A DNA stretch of 64,000 nucleotides, taken from the NCBI GenBank assembly GCA_963678675.1, contig OY783198.1, forward strand, positions 5,461,001 to 5,525,000, in the 5' to 3' direction. The DNA is from Xiphydria camelus (lineage: Eukaryota > Arthropoda > Insecta > Hymenoptera > Xiphydriidae). Of the stretch, positions 11,788-26,637 are shown piece by piece (within the stretch, counting starts at the first letter, position 1; each line of letters opens with the position of its first letter). A model generated the notes under the pieces. It made no database searches, was not told where the DNA came from, and saw only the letters and a list, made by a program, of their open reading frames with translations. The position numbers and the translations under genes are program-made.

Positions 11788-13599
11788 TTCGTTAGATTTA
11801 ATCTTTCGACTTAAACGACTATTTTCCGAGTATACGCCTTTGATTCATGGACCTAATAAATAAAGGACAATATGAAAGGGGCGCCAAAAATATTGGCATT
11901 TTTACATAGTTTTCTTTTCACTGCTTTGATAACGCTCCTAAAATAATCTGTCCAGCATTTAACTGGTAATATCGCTGTAAACTAAGAGAACCGTTCCAAA
12001 GCACCGTGAAGGCTGTCAAACGAAAATCTTATCGTTCCTACTGAAATATTTCATCGAAGGATGAAGGGCAACACATAACGGTTTTTGAATCTTTCTCGTT
12101 CGAAGCGGGAACGTGTTATTGCTCCTATGGATCATCGAGTAATTTGCATGCAAATAAGAAATTAACATCGACTCACGTTCTGCGTGTAAAGTTGTTAATT
12201 TCGTTAATGTTTAATTCGGCTACGGAAACGAAACTAGCCCCAGGTCAACTTAACCTAGTTTTCTCGATTAATAAATAAATAGAACGAGATCTCGTGGTGA
12301 TCCGTGACATTTCTTTAACGGAAATGCTGTGGTTCGCTTGCTCGAGGAAGTGTGAATTCTATAAAAAGCCGTGAACTCATGTTCGGTGCACCATCATCAC
12401 CTTCTCGGCGGCCACCGACTCCAAGTGCACTTACTTCGGAGTCATAATTAAAGAGACACGCACGAAAATCCATCAGTAACTAGGTCAGCTACTGAAGCGT
12501 TGTCACGCACTGATCACACCCGAGCCGGTTACGCACATCGGATCGCACCGCCCGCTACATTATCGAAAACCATTAAATTCCGCTTCGTTGACTGTTCCTC
12601 CCGCAATGTGACAACAATATCACGTATTTACAGGGAATAATTCCTGCGTGTGCTCCTACTTCGCGAACCCGGTGGCGGCTCCTGCCGGGGAATGTCAAGA
12701 TGCCACGTGATCCTAAAACCACGTGATGAATCAAGGGAGGTGGTCTTGATTTAAAAGACATCTTCCTTGACGATCTTGTAAAACGTTACAAGAGACTCTT
12801 ACGGCTTTATCGGAATGATCGAGGGACAATCATAATTATGTCTACAAGTATAAATACCTCCATCCTCTAACCTAGCCGAATACAAAACTTCCGGAAAAAG
12901 ATTCAAAAACCGTGACTCTTATAAAATATTCGACAAATATCACGTTTCAAGGTGAAAGATCGATCTTACGGACCATCTAAAATCAATCTACAAGCGTTAA
13001 CAAATATTAGCGATCGCGAATGTGTGCCGCTAGTTTTCTAAAAATGTGTACAATTGTTGAGGTCCGATTTCGACTATTTGCTCGTTTGTAAAAAAAAACA
13101 AAGCATGCTGTATTCGTTATTTACCGCATCGGTATACATTTGATTCGAGATCAACCGTAAAATGGGTCGACGACGCAATATGCGATATGGCATTTTTCTT
13201 TTATTCAAATTTGATAAAGGCGCAGAGGCCAAACCTCTGCAGCCAGAAAAATCTAATTGGATAAGATCAATGTACTCCACATGTGCGTGACAAAATCATT
13301 TAAAAAAATATAACCGAACACAGAGTGCGACGCGCGTCCGCGTATCTACGGATACACGAGGACGTATTTATAATTTGAAGGCATAGAGATTTTCAAAGCC
13401 TCTTCTCACGTTCGGCTTTCGAGTTCCGGCTATTGAAAATTTTATGTGCAATAGTCAAGAAAAAAAAAGTAGAATGAACTCAAAACGACGTTCGAAATCA
13501 AGCGTGGATCAATAGAAATTCGAAGCCGGGCTACGCGGATGCGGTCGATGGCCCATGAAAGGACATACATACATATGTATAGCACCGCGAGGGGTAAAG
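11788..13599. other. Upstream region of app
   Basis: AT-rich to mixed DNA upstream of the app start codon, with no coding exon that I can support. It should contain the app promoter and any 5' UTR exons. Short frames here lack splice context or familiar composition. Confidence 0.45.
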
Positions 13600-14640
13600 G
13601 AAAGCGGATAACGGAAAACGAATAGTGCATTCGGATAGGCCGCGGGGCGAAGGGGGGGTTAAGGGTAGGAGAACGCGACAGGGATAGGTTAGAGGAGGCT
13701 GGAAGGAGACACGGGAAGGGGTGGACGAAGGGAGGTGGGCCGAGTACGGGGCATGAATCGTGGAGCGAGAGACCGACGACGAACGAGAGCGGGCGGATAG
13801 ACGGACGGACGCAAACGCTGAAATCAGCTCGGGCGATCGATGCGATAAATGGATGCGTGCGATTGGTAGCCGGGAAAATCGATGATGAACAGGGGGCACC
13901 CTACCTATCCGAACGAACACGGCCGCACGGCCGCACCGCAGAGGATGGAGCAAAGACCGAAATATCGATTTTTAGGCCCCTACGCGGCGGTTCGATGCTC
14001 ATATCTGCCCCGTGCCCCGTCCGCGAAGCGCCTTTCAAAACATCGACGCGTGCAAAGCGTGCGAATCGCTGATATATCGCGAAAAAACCCGCGAATCTTC
14101 CATACGTCTCTACGTCCCGAAGGCTCGACCGATGTCGTCAGGTAATAATTCGGAATAAGGGTAGGAATCTCGCGTTTTAGGCGCGATCGCGGGCCACGTC
14201 GCGCCCGAAAGCGGGAAGACTGTTCGAGGCGACATCGGGGTGTCGTGGTGTCGCGATTCAGGAGCACCCCGGATGGTTTCCCCCGGGAAGAAGATACGTT
14301 CGGGCGTCGATTCGAAAGGGTTTTTCGAATGTGAGATAACGCGATTGGTTCGATTCGCGAGTGGGAAGCGCGATGAGCGAACGGCGGGACGTACATCATT
14401 GTTTCATTCGATACACGTCGGGGCGAGTTAAAAGTTCGTTGCAAGGCTGCAGTTAAATTCGATTAACGGGTGGACGGTGATGGTATTCGCGTGTAGAAGC
14501 GCGCATTCCCGATCGCCGAAGAGCTTCTCCGCGCTTCGTGACGAACGGAAATCATAAGAGAACGGCAGTATTATCCGAGTTTACTTTATCGACGCGGTCC
14601 GCGAAGATGTTGACGAAGATCGAATTTGCGTTGTGTGCGA
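13600..14640 (+). promoter_or_regulatory. CpG-dense island, probable promoter/5' UTR of the BTB zinc-finger gene
   Basis: Base composition changes sharply here: CpG dinucleotides are frequent and several frames stay open on both strands, as happens in GC-rich non-coding DNA. It lies 0.3-1.3 kb before the BTB gene start at 14903, where a promoter and 5' UTR exon would be expected. No protein-like sequence is seen in it. Confidence 0.45.
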
Positions 14641-14902
14641 GAAGAACGACACTGTTGTAGAGATACGTATAAAGTTTCAGTGAACATCTACCAGACTCGC
14701 TGGTCAACCCCTGATATCTAAAAACAAAGTAATCGTAATATGTGAGAAGTGGTACGAAAGAATCAGTTTGCTGAGAAGATTACATTTAAAGACATTCCCG
14801 CCCTTCTGAAATATTTGTTATTATTTTTATTTTACTTGGAATCGAGTCTTTGATTTTTTTAAATCAGAGAACCTGTGGATATTTGCATCCCTTGCAGAGA
14901 AA

Positions 14903-16676
14903 ATGGCCATCGCCGCCTCGGAAAACTATCAGCTGAAGTGGCACAGCTATGGAGCCCATCTTCACAGCTCGGTCGCGACTCTGCTTCACTCCGAATCCTT
15001 CGCTGATGTATTGCTGGCAACGTCTTGCGGTCGTCATGTGGCGGCTCACCGCTTCGTTCTCGCAGCCTGTTCCTCCTATCTCAGTCACATTTTCCAAACG
15101 TGTCACTTCGGGGCGAATACCAACGCTCCGATAATCGTAGTAAGTACGCTGTATGAGATATCGGAGAAGTCTTCAAAATAAGCTTTAAATTACTCACGAC
15201 ACGCGTACCAAATATACTTCCAGGTGTTACCCACTGAAATCGGTTACCGCACTCTCAAGATTTTGATTCAGTACATGTACAGCGGAGAGGCGACAGTGAC
15301 GAACGATCAACTGGAGGGTGTACTGAAAGCAGGCGATATCCTCAGAGTTCGCGGGCTCTGGAGATCCAACACCGGCAGCAAGAAAGAGAACATTCAGTCG
15401 AACAACCAGAAGGTCGATCGGGACAAAATCCGCGAGCCACCGCCATTGACCGGTCAAATACCGAAGATCAAGTTGGTTCAACCGACGCTGGAGAAGGTTG
15501 CGGAAAGCGCGCAGCAGACGACTGCTGCTCAGAGCGTGACTCAGGCTCAAAAGGCCGGTGAGAGGAAGAGCACGGAGAAGCCGGAAGAGAAAGCCAAGGA
15601 TGCGGAAGGTACCAAAAAGGCGCCGGAGGAAAACAAGACCAGCGAGCAGAGCAAGAACAAGGAGAACTTCGAGGGAGGCGGAAAGAAGAGGAAAAGCGTC
15701 AACAGCGACGCGGAATCCTGCAAATCCAAAAGCGAGAGCGGAGAAAACGTAAGACGATGCGTTGCATCTCGCGGTTTTCGAGAATGTATTTATTCGCGGA
15801 GACATAAGGGGGACTGAAGATACGAATATCTTTTCTATTACAGTCCGAATTGAATTTAGAACTTCTGGTGAAGGACGAGCCGATCGATTGGGAGGAGACG
15901 ATCGATCCGTCGGAGTCGCTGACGATTGATCACGAAATCGACATCAAACCGGTAAGTGGGCGTGGAAGACAAACGGTGACAGTGTTATCCCGAAATCGCA
16001 AGCCTTGTAATACGTTTGATATCCTTCAACAGGAGATCGTTCATAGTGCGGACGAAGACGGCGATATGGAGGAAGAAGAGTACACGCCCCTGACCTGCGA
16101 CATGTGTAGCCAAACCTTCAACAGACCATCGGACTGGGTCCGCCATATAGAATTCACGCACGCCGATATGACGGAAAATCGAAGAAGAAAACGGAAGGTG
16201 GGTGGATAACGACTACAGTTCTCGCCTGTGTTTACAGCCACGACAATGACGTATTCCTTGTCTAACGATCATGACTATTCCTTCTTCAGGGAGATGCCGA
16301 CGACGACAATAAAGACTTTCCTCCACTAAAGTGCGATCTCTGCGGCAACATGTATCCGACACCTCAGGAATGGGTGCGTCACATACAAACCGAGCACACG
16401 GAGGAGCAATTGGCTCTTATGAATAACTCGGCACCACCCAAGCCGAAGAGGGTTCACAGCCATCAGAAATTGTGCAACATCTGCCAAAAAGTATTCCCAA
16501 GTCACGCGTCAATGGTAATCCATCAGAGGACACACACGGGTGAGAAGCCGTTCCTATGTTCGTACTGTAAAAAGGGCTTCAATGTGAAGAGCAATTTGTT
16601 GAGGCACTTAAGAACTCTACACGACAAGTTCGTGCATCCCAGCTTGTACGGAAGTAACGGTAACAAAAACGCTTAA
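14903..16676 (+). CDS. BTB/POZ transcription factor with four C2H2 zinc fingers, 473 aa
   Basis: Exons 14903-15139, 15224-15748, 15844-15951, 16033-16197 and 16290-16676 are all phase 0 and give 473 residues. The N-terminal BTB domain (about 8-118; YQLKWHSYGAHLHSSVATLL, ADVLLATSCGRHVAAHRFVL, LKILIQYMYSGEATV) has the arrangement seen in insect ttk-class BTB proteins and should mediate dimerisation. A lysine/glutamate-rich linker (about 125-254) and an acidic VKDEPIDWEE segment with a SUMO-like VKDE site follow. Four fingers lie at about C312-H333, C360-H381, C407-H427 and C435-H456; the last two share a canonical THTGEKP linker. Likely a nuclear DNA-binding regulator. The acceptor at 15224 gives VVLPTEIGYR, matching a continuous BTB fold. 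I do not recognise the exact orthologue. Confidence 0.88.
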
Positions 16677-18147
16677 GAAACTCTTCTCGTAATATTTTAG
16701 AACGATAGATTTCCCTCTCTTTCTCTTTCTCTTTCTCAAAGGAGCTCAACCGTAAGGCAGTGATCATACAGTCCCGAGGATTGAAGTAATATTACTAGTG
16801 AGGTAAATATTTTTAAAGCGGATTGCAAGTACATTCGGTATTCGGTTACTATTGATAGCGCGGTGTATGTATAAAATGTGCGTTCCGTGCTTTTAGAGAG
16901 AATACGCATTGTACTCTAATGAACCCTGTATGAAAACTGTCCCCCTCGAGCTCACCGCGCAATTCATTAACATAATTTAAAACGCGTTCAAACAATACTA
17001 ACAGGGTCAAAGGGCTTTTTCGTCTCGTCAATCTTTTTCTCTGCAAAGAGTAACTACTACCGATCTGATTTGCTTGAGCAATGTAGGATTTACGAATTGC
17101 TCGATAGGTTCGCAAATCTCGCGATCGAGCTTCTAGTTTTTGCATTACAAACGAGGAAGCAATACCGGGGCTTTTAAACCAAAGAGGCTGAATAATATTG
17201 CCAAAGAATTTGATTATGTTGCTACTTCAAAATTGTTTTGAAACGTAATGTAATGTACGACTCCCAAAAAATATACTCGAAGTAATAGAAAACAGATAAA
17301 ATTCGAGTGAAACATTCAGAAACATTATAGAGGACTCGAACGATCTGTAGAAGTCTTCGCAGGAGTATTTGCGTGTAAAATATTTCGTAGGCTAAATTGA
17401 CGTTTAACGATCGATACTTAATTACCTAGTAATTACTTGAAATCCAAACTAAGTAAGATTTAAGTGTATACTTCTAGGCTATTCCATCCAGGATAGCCCA
17501 CTTATTCCCGCAGTTCGTAAGCTAATTATGTATTTTTATATTAAAGTAGGTTATACACGTAGTAGATAAGGGATAAGATACTTATATAAATTGAATTTTA
17601 AACTTCGACTAGGCTAGGATTCAAAAGTAAGGTATATTCGAAATTTATCAACAAAAAAAAACTTTCGGAAGTATAATGGGTTCTTACGTGTTACAAATGC
17701 GATACTATCAAAATACAGTCACAGTCGACAACGGAGGAAGGATGTTAAAATTACGATATATCATTTTATGTCACTAAACGTGATCGTGTCACCCTATTAT
17801 GAATTTTAGTGTCAATTCTATGTTGCGCTGAAACTGTGACGAGCCAAATAACTTTTAACTGTACATTTTGAATAATATATTACCTTCAAAGTATCACGTT
17901 ATTTTCATTACCCCTTCCTTGTAAAGATATGTATGAATAATGGAAACACCAAAATTACTTTCTTCTTGCTAGAAAACATTCTTTGGGAACATCTAATAAT
18001 ATACATCTTTGTGAATTCTTTTAAAAAATATGATGTATTTTTTTGCGAAGAAAAGGCACAAGTTCAAGAGGAATATTAAAATGAATTAGCATATAAAACG
18101 AAGATGTAAACGATAATAACATTAGAGTCTGAGATGGATGCTTTAAT
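16677..18147. other. Convergent intergenic / 3' UTR region
   Basis: About 1.5 kb of AT-rich DNA between the 3' ends of the BTB gene (+) and PCNA (-). A short CTTTCT-type tract lies at 16714-16737. No coding or structured element is evident beyond probable 3' UTR. Confidence 0.5.
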
Positions 18148-19485
<1,338 letters not shown>

Positions 19486-19793
19486 ATGGAGGGCAGAATT
19501 GCCCGCGTTTTCTTGCCGCCGAAATCAATACAGGAAATAGATGGCGGTGTTCAGCTTTACGTCAATCACGGAAGCGATAAATTCAAACAGCTAATGGCAA
19601 GTAACAAAAAGCTTCTTCATCGATGCAGAAAACACCGAAGCTTTCGAATGAGTGGAATTAATTTGCTTGTATTTTTTATGAAGTGTCGCATTCTTCGGAT
19701 GCTCTTTCTATAACGGGTATTCATTCCCCACAAACACTAGTACCTGTAGAGAAATCTGACATAAAAAGCAGAATACAAAAAAATGGGAGATGA
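19486..19793 (+). CDS. Unidentified small two-exon gene, 74 aa
   Basis: Exon 1 19486-19600 and exon 2 19684-19793 join in phase (GGCAA|GTAACA ... TTTATGAAG|TGTCGC) to give 74 residues: MEGRIARVFLPPKSIQEIDG at the start, then SITGIHSPQTLVPVEKSDIK and a basic end SRIQKNGR. Without splicing the first frame would run to 19713 with a cysteine/basic tail that looks less protein-like. The arrangement head-to-head with PCNA supports a real gene. There is no signal peptide or membrane helix. I cannot assign a family; a chromatin or cell-cycle micropeptide would suit the context but this is speculation. Confidence 0.42.
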
Positions 19794-20077
19794 AATTGCA
19801 AAAAAAAAAGACGAAGAATATGTAAAATAAAATTTTGTTTATGAATTCTCGTAATGTCAACTCTCATACGTGGAGCTAGATATGTATAAAAAAAAGTCCA
19901 TACTACAGAGAAATAATCAGAAAAGGTAACCAGTTCGTTTTTGTAAGTAATATACATAAGTGTATGTTGCTTGGTACACTGTACAGTACATTCAAATATT
20001 TATATTTACACCTTACATAAGAAACTATGTATGAGTCTTGATGCTCGTTCTAATTATTACTCTCGCGTGGGAATGCA

Positions 20078-22867
20078 TTACAAACCAATGTCACCCGTCG
20101 TGTTCTCCAACTCGTTGAACATTTTATCCAGGTGCTGAAAGACAAGAGTCATTCAATTGAAGCAGTGCAATGTTTCAGACTACATATTGCGAAGAATAAG
20201 GAAGGTAAATACGACGAGGACGGGGTTCCCAGAGAATATCCTCTTATGAACTCCATCTTCTTAGGGACCCTATATAGGTTCATATTTTACTGTTAGACTC
20301 ACATCCATTGGTTCGGCGTCATTGTTGCTCTCTTCGAATTTATCATCGGCTACTAACATCTTATTCTCATCCAAGTCTTCCTCCTCGTCGTCGTCATCAT
20401 CGTCATCGTCCTCGTTATCATCGTCGTCGTCCTCGTCGTCGTCATCAAAGTCATCTTCCTCCTCCTCGTCGTCATCGTCATCCACCTCGTCTTCCGTCTG
20501 AATGTGTTCGTCCATTTCTTCGTAATCTTTGGGTTCTTCTTTAATTTCCGCGAGTAAAACCATTTCCGTAACTTGATCATTTTCTATCGGCAGAGGAGGA
20601 GGGGCTTCTGATGCCGAGGGTATTTGTGGAGGTTGTGATGTCTGCAAAATTCATATCGCCGTGAAACGTTGATCGTTAAACGATCCCGACTTTTACACAA
20701 AGATATTTCGTAGAGTAGTCCATACCCAAGGTTGCTGCTGTTGCTGCTGAGTGGTCTTAGCGGGTGCTACGGAAGTCGGCAGAGTCTCGGAAGATTGAGA
20801 CGTCGGCGCGAGGCCATTGTTTTGTTGCCGTGTTGGACACACCGCTTTATTTTGTACATTATTAGTAGCTTGTAATCGTTTATGATTTTGTACATTATTA
20901 TCCTGCTTCGACTGACTTTGCTGGTCGCAGTTTGCTTGTTGTTCCTTCTTAACTTGTCCAGCTGCTATCTCTTCCTTAACTTTCTTTACGTTAGCTTTCG
21001 GTTCACCAGGGAGACAAGTGTTACCTCGTTGCCGTCTAAATCGGACGATAATACTTCTGGTATCCCACATTAAATCGTGCGCTTTCTTATAAGCCGAAAT
21101 AGATTCGTCCACGCTGTTGTACCTTATGAAAGCGTAACTGCACGAAAAGTGCGATATGCCAGGAGTTAGTGTGTTTGATAGAGTTGGATGTTTCAATTTC
21201 ACTATTCGATTACATTATAATTGTCCTTTGATGTTTGACAAAGGAGAGGAATCTTTATAATACCGGGCTCGACCACGCGTTTTAATTCGAGTAGCAAATG
21301 CATTATTATTAATACCTTTTTCAACATACCGTGTATTCCGCATTTTTTGGGCATAACCAACGTCCACTCGCGCCGCAGATGGAAATTTGTTTTTCACTTC
21401 ATTAACATTCACGGATTCGGGAAGATTTCCTATGTACAAGGTATAGGGATCAATCTCCTCTGGCATCGGATTATCTTCATCCCTCAACGATTTCCGCTCG
21501 ACCTTGAGATGCCCGACTCCGAACGGAATTCTTTCCAATTCCTTTATCGCTTCGTCGATTTGAACGTTCTCCGCCATCTGAACGAAACAATACCGCGGCC
21601 CGCTCGGACTTTGAAAGTGTATATTCTGTATGCCAGGATGGAATTCCCTAACGATATCTTTACTGAGATCTGGGTCTGGAAATTTGATTATGAGGCTGTG
21701 CGCCTTGATGGTTTTATTGAACTCATTTTCAATTTGTAGAGCCTTCTCGGCGTCCTCGCGATTCCACGGTCGACTGGGATAACTTTGGGACATTGGCTTG
21801 CGCTGCTTGTTTTTCTTGACGACGACGTCTTCCTGAAGGTAGAGAGAATCAAATGAGTTCATCCGTTGGAAGAGGCTCCACGGTCATTACGTTTTCCCTT
21901 GTCCTACGACTACTTACAGATTTAATTTGAACATCTCGATCCCCGGACTCCCCTCCGTGTCTCGTAATCGTCGCGACGCCAGTCGGCGCGGGTTTCATGT
22001 GTTGACTGGGGAGAATAACCGCAGTGGAAGCAGAGAAACCACCTCTCTGCCAATCCAGACTAATTCCACCAGGCACAGCCGCTCCGAAGTAAGCGGCTTG
22101 ATCGAACTGACCAGTTGCTTGGTCGAATCTCGAGTGCCTTCTATTTTTATTACGGTGAAAATTACCTCTCTGAGCGTAGACATGGTTTCTACTGTGACTA
22201 AACCTGTCGCTCCTGATGTAGTTACCTCTAAGAGGTATTTCCCTTTGGTAATTACTGACGGCGATATCACGAGGCGACGGAGTTGGCAAGGACGAGGTTG
22301 GCTGAGCCATCCACTGCCACGGAGAAGACGGATGTGCCCAGGTTTGGATGGGTGTTATCTGAGAGTGGACGGCTCCAAAGATATGAGGGGGAGGTGGAAC
22401 TGCTCCAGGAGGTGGAGGCATAGGAGGTAAAGGAGGTTGCCCTGGCAACGGTTGATTATTCGTAGAAGAAATCGCAGCTGCTGTTGAATAATTCATGTAA
22501 GAACTGTCGTATCCATAACTAAGAGCTTCCTGCTTAACCATCGCTCTCTTCACTTCGCCGTTCTCTTCGTTTTCCTGCAAAAGGAAATGTTTTATTACAG
22601 TAGACACCGTTGGACGTACATTTGGGGGGAAAATCAAACGGACTTGTATCATGCGAATTCTGTAAATTGTGTATCGAAGATATTAATTTATTTTGACACA
22701 GACATCGAGATTCTAGTAATCTTCTATAAAAAAAAGTCGTGCTTCGCTAGCATGAAGCATGTCACGGCTTTTACTAACACCTATACTATTGACAAGCTAA
22801 CCTAACCAATGCGATTAAATATTTATTTACATCGAACGTGACAGGTAATACTTACAGAACGTTTCAT
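20078..22867 (-). CDS. RNA-binding protein with two RRMs and an acidic C-terminal region, 659 aa
   Basis: Exons 22867-22856 (only MKRS), 22574-21918, 21832-21330, 21137-20726, 20641-20303 and 20134-20078 close in phase to 659 residues. The N-terminal third is proline-rich (LPPMPPPPGAVPPPPHIF) followed by an Arg/Asn/His-rich stretch. RRM1 spans about 268-337 and RRM2 about 353-425, with RNP2 LYIGNL and RNP1 YAFIRY split by an intron at 391. Then come a Lys/Gln-rich linker ending in a Q-tract and an almost pure Asp/Glu run (about 569-620) before a short end HLDKMFNELENTTGDIGL. Nucleolin/Modulo-like in layout, so a nuclear or nucleolar RNA role is likely, but the orthologue is not identified. 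The 12-nt coding part of exon 1 is supported by its perfect donor (TCT|GTAAGT) and an upstream ATG. Confidence 0.85.
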
Positions 22868-23778
22868 GTTGACACTGCGATATCCTCACGATATATTCAT
22901 TGAAGGAATACAAAAACGTTTATATATTTTAATTCAGATCTACTGAGGTCACTTTACGATAAAAAAAAAAAGAGTATTTCACCATCTCGAGACATTTCAC
23001 CACCATTTACCATCGCGTTAGCGAGGGGGTGATAAAGGGGGTTGGCGTGCGAATACCCATTACAAACAGGGATGCCAACCCCTTGCACCCCGGAGGAGTC
23101 GGCAAACGCATGAACGCCGCACCGCACGCACAAAAAACACAAGCGTAAAAAATAATCCCCTTTCCGCGGTTTTTACATTTGAATACATTCGATATAAAAA
23201 AAAGAAGAGCACAACAGATTCGAAATGAGACGCGCACATTGGCTCAGATTGGAAATGTCGGTACCGCGGACCAATTGGAACAAATCATTCGGATTCGCTT
23301 TACGAATCGTCTGTTATCGAGCATCTGCCAGAAAGACCGAAAAAAAAACGATCTAGCAGTCGAAAAACAAAAGCCATTTGTGCCGTTATTATTTAAAATA
23401 ATGTCCTACTTCGGAAAATTTATCGCTTTCCATAAATAAATTCACTTCTCCTTTCTGAAAAACACGCAAGAGCCACGGACCAGAGAACATCGAAGCAAAT
23501 ATCTCCGAATCCGAGACAGCAAATCTCGCCAGTACCCGGTCGTATCTCGGACGCATTTCTTTCAGTTTTCTCTACCCTTTCTCTTCCTTCCCTCCCCTCT
23601 CTCACACCCTTGTGGTCGGCGTTGGGCAAAGGAAACTTCCCCGTGGAGAAATCTTTTCGAACGCCAACGCCATCGCGGTCGTAGCTTTGCTGAAGGAAAA
23701 CTTGATGTTGCAATTTTCCCGTCAGATGCCCCCAGTGCTGGTCGTTCCGTGAGAGACTCGTGCGAGTATTCTTCCGAC
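22868..23778. other. Divergent intergenic region between the RRM gene and eIF4E
   Basis: About 0.9 kb carrying the promoters of both genes; the eIF4E side (23450-23778) is more GC-rich and pyrimidine-rich and is probably its 5' UTR. No other coding sequence is supported. Confidence 0.5.
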
Positions 23779-25407
23779 ATGGCTACGAATAATACGGAAG
23801 AAATCGAGGTATGTTAACGAATTGCATTTTAGTCGTCATATATGGCGCGCAGCGGTTACGCGAAATTCTCAGTGAATGCGGTATCGTCAGTGCTTTGCGG
23901 GAAAAAATGGTCCGGTTTCAAGCACCAGCATGGTCGCTTTGTCGATTCCTGTCTTTCTCCCTTACCCTGCTTGCGCTCAATCAGTTGCTCTCTCTAAAAC
24001 TACATAACCTACCACTGGGCGAGGAAGCGCGGAAACTTCTCGATTTTTCATCTGCTGTCTATGTTATTGCTATATTATCGCGCTATAATTGTATCGTTAG
24101 AGTCGCTGTATTCTTTGGAGCGCATCAGCTTTCCAGTATCATGTTCCTATGCGTAAAAATATTGGCAATATAATCGGGTCTGTCGGTTTGATAGAAACTG
24201 CCAACTGCTGTCTTATTTTTAATATTTTCCCTGTACTTACCATGACTACGAGCGAAGCAATTTAATTTGTGTAGTTTCCTTCATACACGTTATAAAATGT
24301 TTGGAGAGAGCCAGTTTTTTTTATGTACTAGCCAAAGAGTGTGTTGTGTATAAAAACCATTGGCTGAATGATCAACTAGTCTGCCTCATGTTTATTTAGG
24401 TCACCTTTCTAAAGGTTCATTTGGTTCTGCCATAAGGCAGAAATTAAGTTTTACCATGCATTAAACCTTGTAAACTGAAATTGTTAAATACTTTGTATAT
24501 GAATTTAAGTTAAGGCATAATTTTGTTTGCTTTAATAAATGACCTTTTTAGGACGTGGAGAAAAAAGAGGATGTAGTGGCAAATTTAGAAGAATTCCCCC
24601 CAGAGCTCCTCATCAAACATCCCCTGCAAAATACATGGACATTGTGGTACTTTGAGAACGATCGCTCCAAGAGTTGGGAGCAGAATCAACGAGAGATTGC
24701 TAGTTTTGACACAGCTGAAGATTTTTGGAGGTAGTAACTCGATAAAGATGCTCCAAGGATAAGCTGCTGTAGAATATTGCGTTTCAATTCTCATTGCGAC
24801 GTTTATGGAAGTATCTGAAACTAATTTAAATACTTGGAATCTCTTGCTATTACCAATCAATCGGTTACTTCTGATCGCAGTCTTTACAACCACATAAAGG
24901 CAGCTTCGGAGCTGCGGCAGGGCTCTGACTACAGCATGTTCAAACATGGTATACGGCCTATGTGGGAGGATGACGCAAATAAAAACGGTGGAAGATGGCT
25001 GATTAATTTAGAGAAGAAACAGAGAACAACCGATTTAGACCACTTTTGGCTAGAAATCCTTCTCTGCATGATCGGCGAAGCATTTAACGAATTCTCAGAC
25101 GACGTATGCGGGGCTGTGGTGAACGTGAGGCCAAAAGGTGACAAGCTCGGGGTTTGGACAGCAGACGCCGTTAAATCGCAGAGCGTTATGGAAATTGGGT
25201 GAGTTTGAGGAGTGTCGAATAGCGAATCTTAATTCGACGTATTGTTTGGAAGGATAGAGTCTTTTGGAAGTAAGATTATCCTTCCATTCTAGACGCAAAC
25301 TAAAAGAGAGATTACGGATCACATCAAAGGTGACTATAGGCTACCAAATGCACAATGATACTATGGCCAAAGCTGGAAGTATCACTAAGAACACTTATAT
25401 GGTATAA
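23779..25407 (+). CDS. eIF4E: Eukaryotic translation initiation factor 4E (mRNA cap-binding), 213 aa
   Basis: Exons 23779-23808, 24552-24730, 24881-25198 and 25293-25407 join in phase to 213 residues. The cap-stacking tryptophans are W52 (SKSWEQN) and W98 in IRPMWED, with E99 next to it for guanine recognition; R153/K158 (VRPKGDK) and W162 fit the phosphate and methyl-group pockets. W69 in TAEDFWSLYNHI is the conserved eIF4G/4E-BP contact. S205 near the C-terminus (KAGSITKNTYMV) corresponds to the Mnk-phosphorylated serine of mammalian eIF4E (S209). The factor loads capped mRNA onto eIF4F in the cytoplasm. The short first exon (MATNNTEEIE) and a 743-bp first intron are ordinary for the family. 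Confidence 0.95.
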
Positions 25408-26637
25408 ATCGACGGACTTCCACAAATAATATCATTGATATGATATTACAAATTTCCCTGATCAGACCACTGGAAGAGAATCATTAACGTTTGAAGAACA
25501 TAACGTACTACCAACACTATCTAAACAACAAAAACTATCAACCAAGAAAATGATAACTATTGTTCTATGGTAAAAACTGATTGGGAAAATAAGTTTTATA
25601 CTCTTACACAATAGCTTTGTCCTGTGGTTATGTTTTTCCAATGGCACGTGACTGAGTGAAAGTTAATAAATGAGTTATTAATGAAAAATATATTATATTA
25701 ATACGAGAAAAAATACTAAACCACCGTACGACACGTCATATGGTTTAGAATAGAAGAGTTACACGCAGGTTGTTGTATTCTTCAGTTGTAGACATGTGTA
25801 TCCTTATTGGCATATATATTAAACCATATATATAAGGTACATTACTTTAACTGTATGTGCTAATACTTTTTCAGAAATAAATGTATGTCTTTCGAAACAG
25901 TTTACTCGAGCCTCCACAAAGGACCCTTTCTTTACGTTACTTTTGGAAAAAGTTGGTTTAATTTTAAAGGGCAACGTGCTTTGTGTTGCGTGAAATTTTG
26001 AGTTGTAGGGGACTTCTTAAGTTTCTCCATTTAAAAGTTGAAGCTAAGTCATTTAGATATTATTACCGCACACACTAAGAATACAGCATCCTGTGGTATG
26101 GTATAAGAATTATCACGTGATAAAATTACACTGCAAAGTCTTTGCGTACTAATTTAATCAGCAAACTGTCTGCGTTTTTATACGAAAGAGGCCCGAGGAA
26201 ATCTTCAATGAATACAATGATATAATTTGTTTTGCAACGTATCTTTCCATTTTTTTTGAACCTGTTTTTATGCATTTTCCTCCCACTAAGCGAGTGTTTA
26301 GGAACCAAGACAAATTGGATGTACAGTTGTGTGTTGATACAAGTATTTACAAATTTTAATACAATAATACAAATAACATAAAGTATATATCCTATATCTT
26401 TCTAAGGTGCAACATCTAATATATATTAATAAATTAGAATTTCTTTATTCTATGCGGAATGTCATATCAAATGAACTACAAAGTATAATAAGAGTCGGCC
26501 AAAGGTATAACAGCTTTGAATTTTGGCTAATAATACCTCTGATCAAAAAGTAGAAGATATGCGACATTCATAATGAATTATTCAGATTTTTTTTCTAACA
26601 CTAAGTATACATTTACATATTGCCTACCTTATATTCC
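25408..26637. other. Convergent 3' UTR region of eIF4E and FADD
   Basis: AT-rich 1.2 kb. AATAAA at 25665-25670 is a candidate eIF4E polyadenylation signal, with another near 25875. No coding exon is seen. Confidence 0.5.

Noticed and set aside
14340..14370. GGTTCGATTCG resembling a tRNA B box
   Set aside because: No A box or cloverleaf lies upstream; it sits in a CpG island.
15227..15805. 192-codon minus-strand frame
   Set aside because: Antisense shadow of BTB gene exon 2.
20308..20580. Plus-strand and second minus-strand frames rich in Arg/His or Met/Thr
   Set aside because: They are shadows of the GAT/GAA repeats that encode the acidic tract of the RRM protein.
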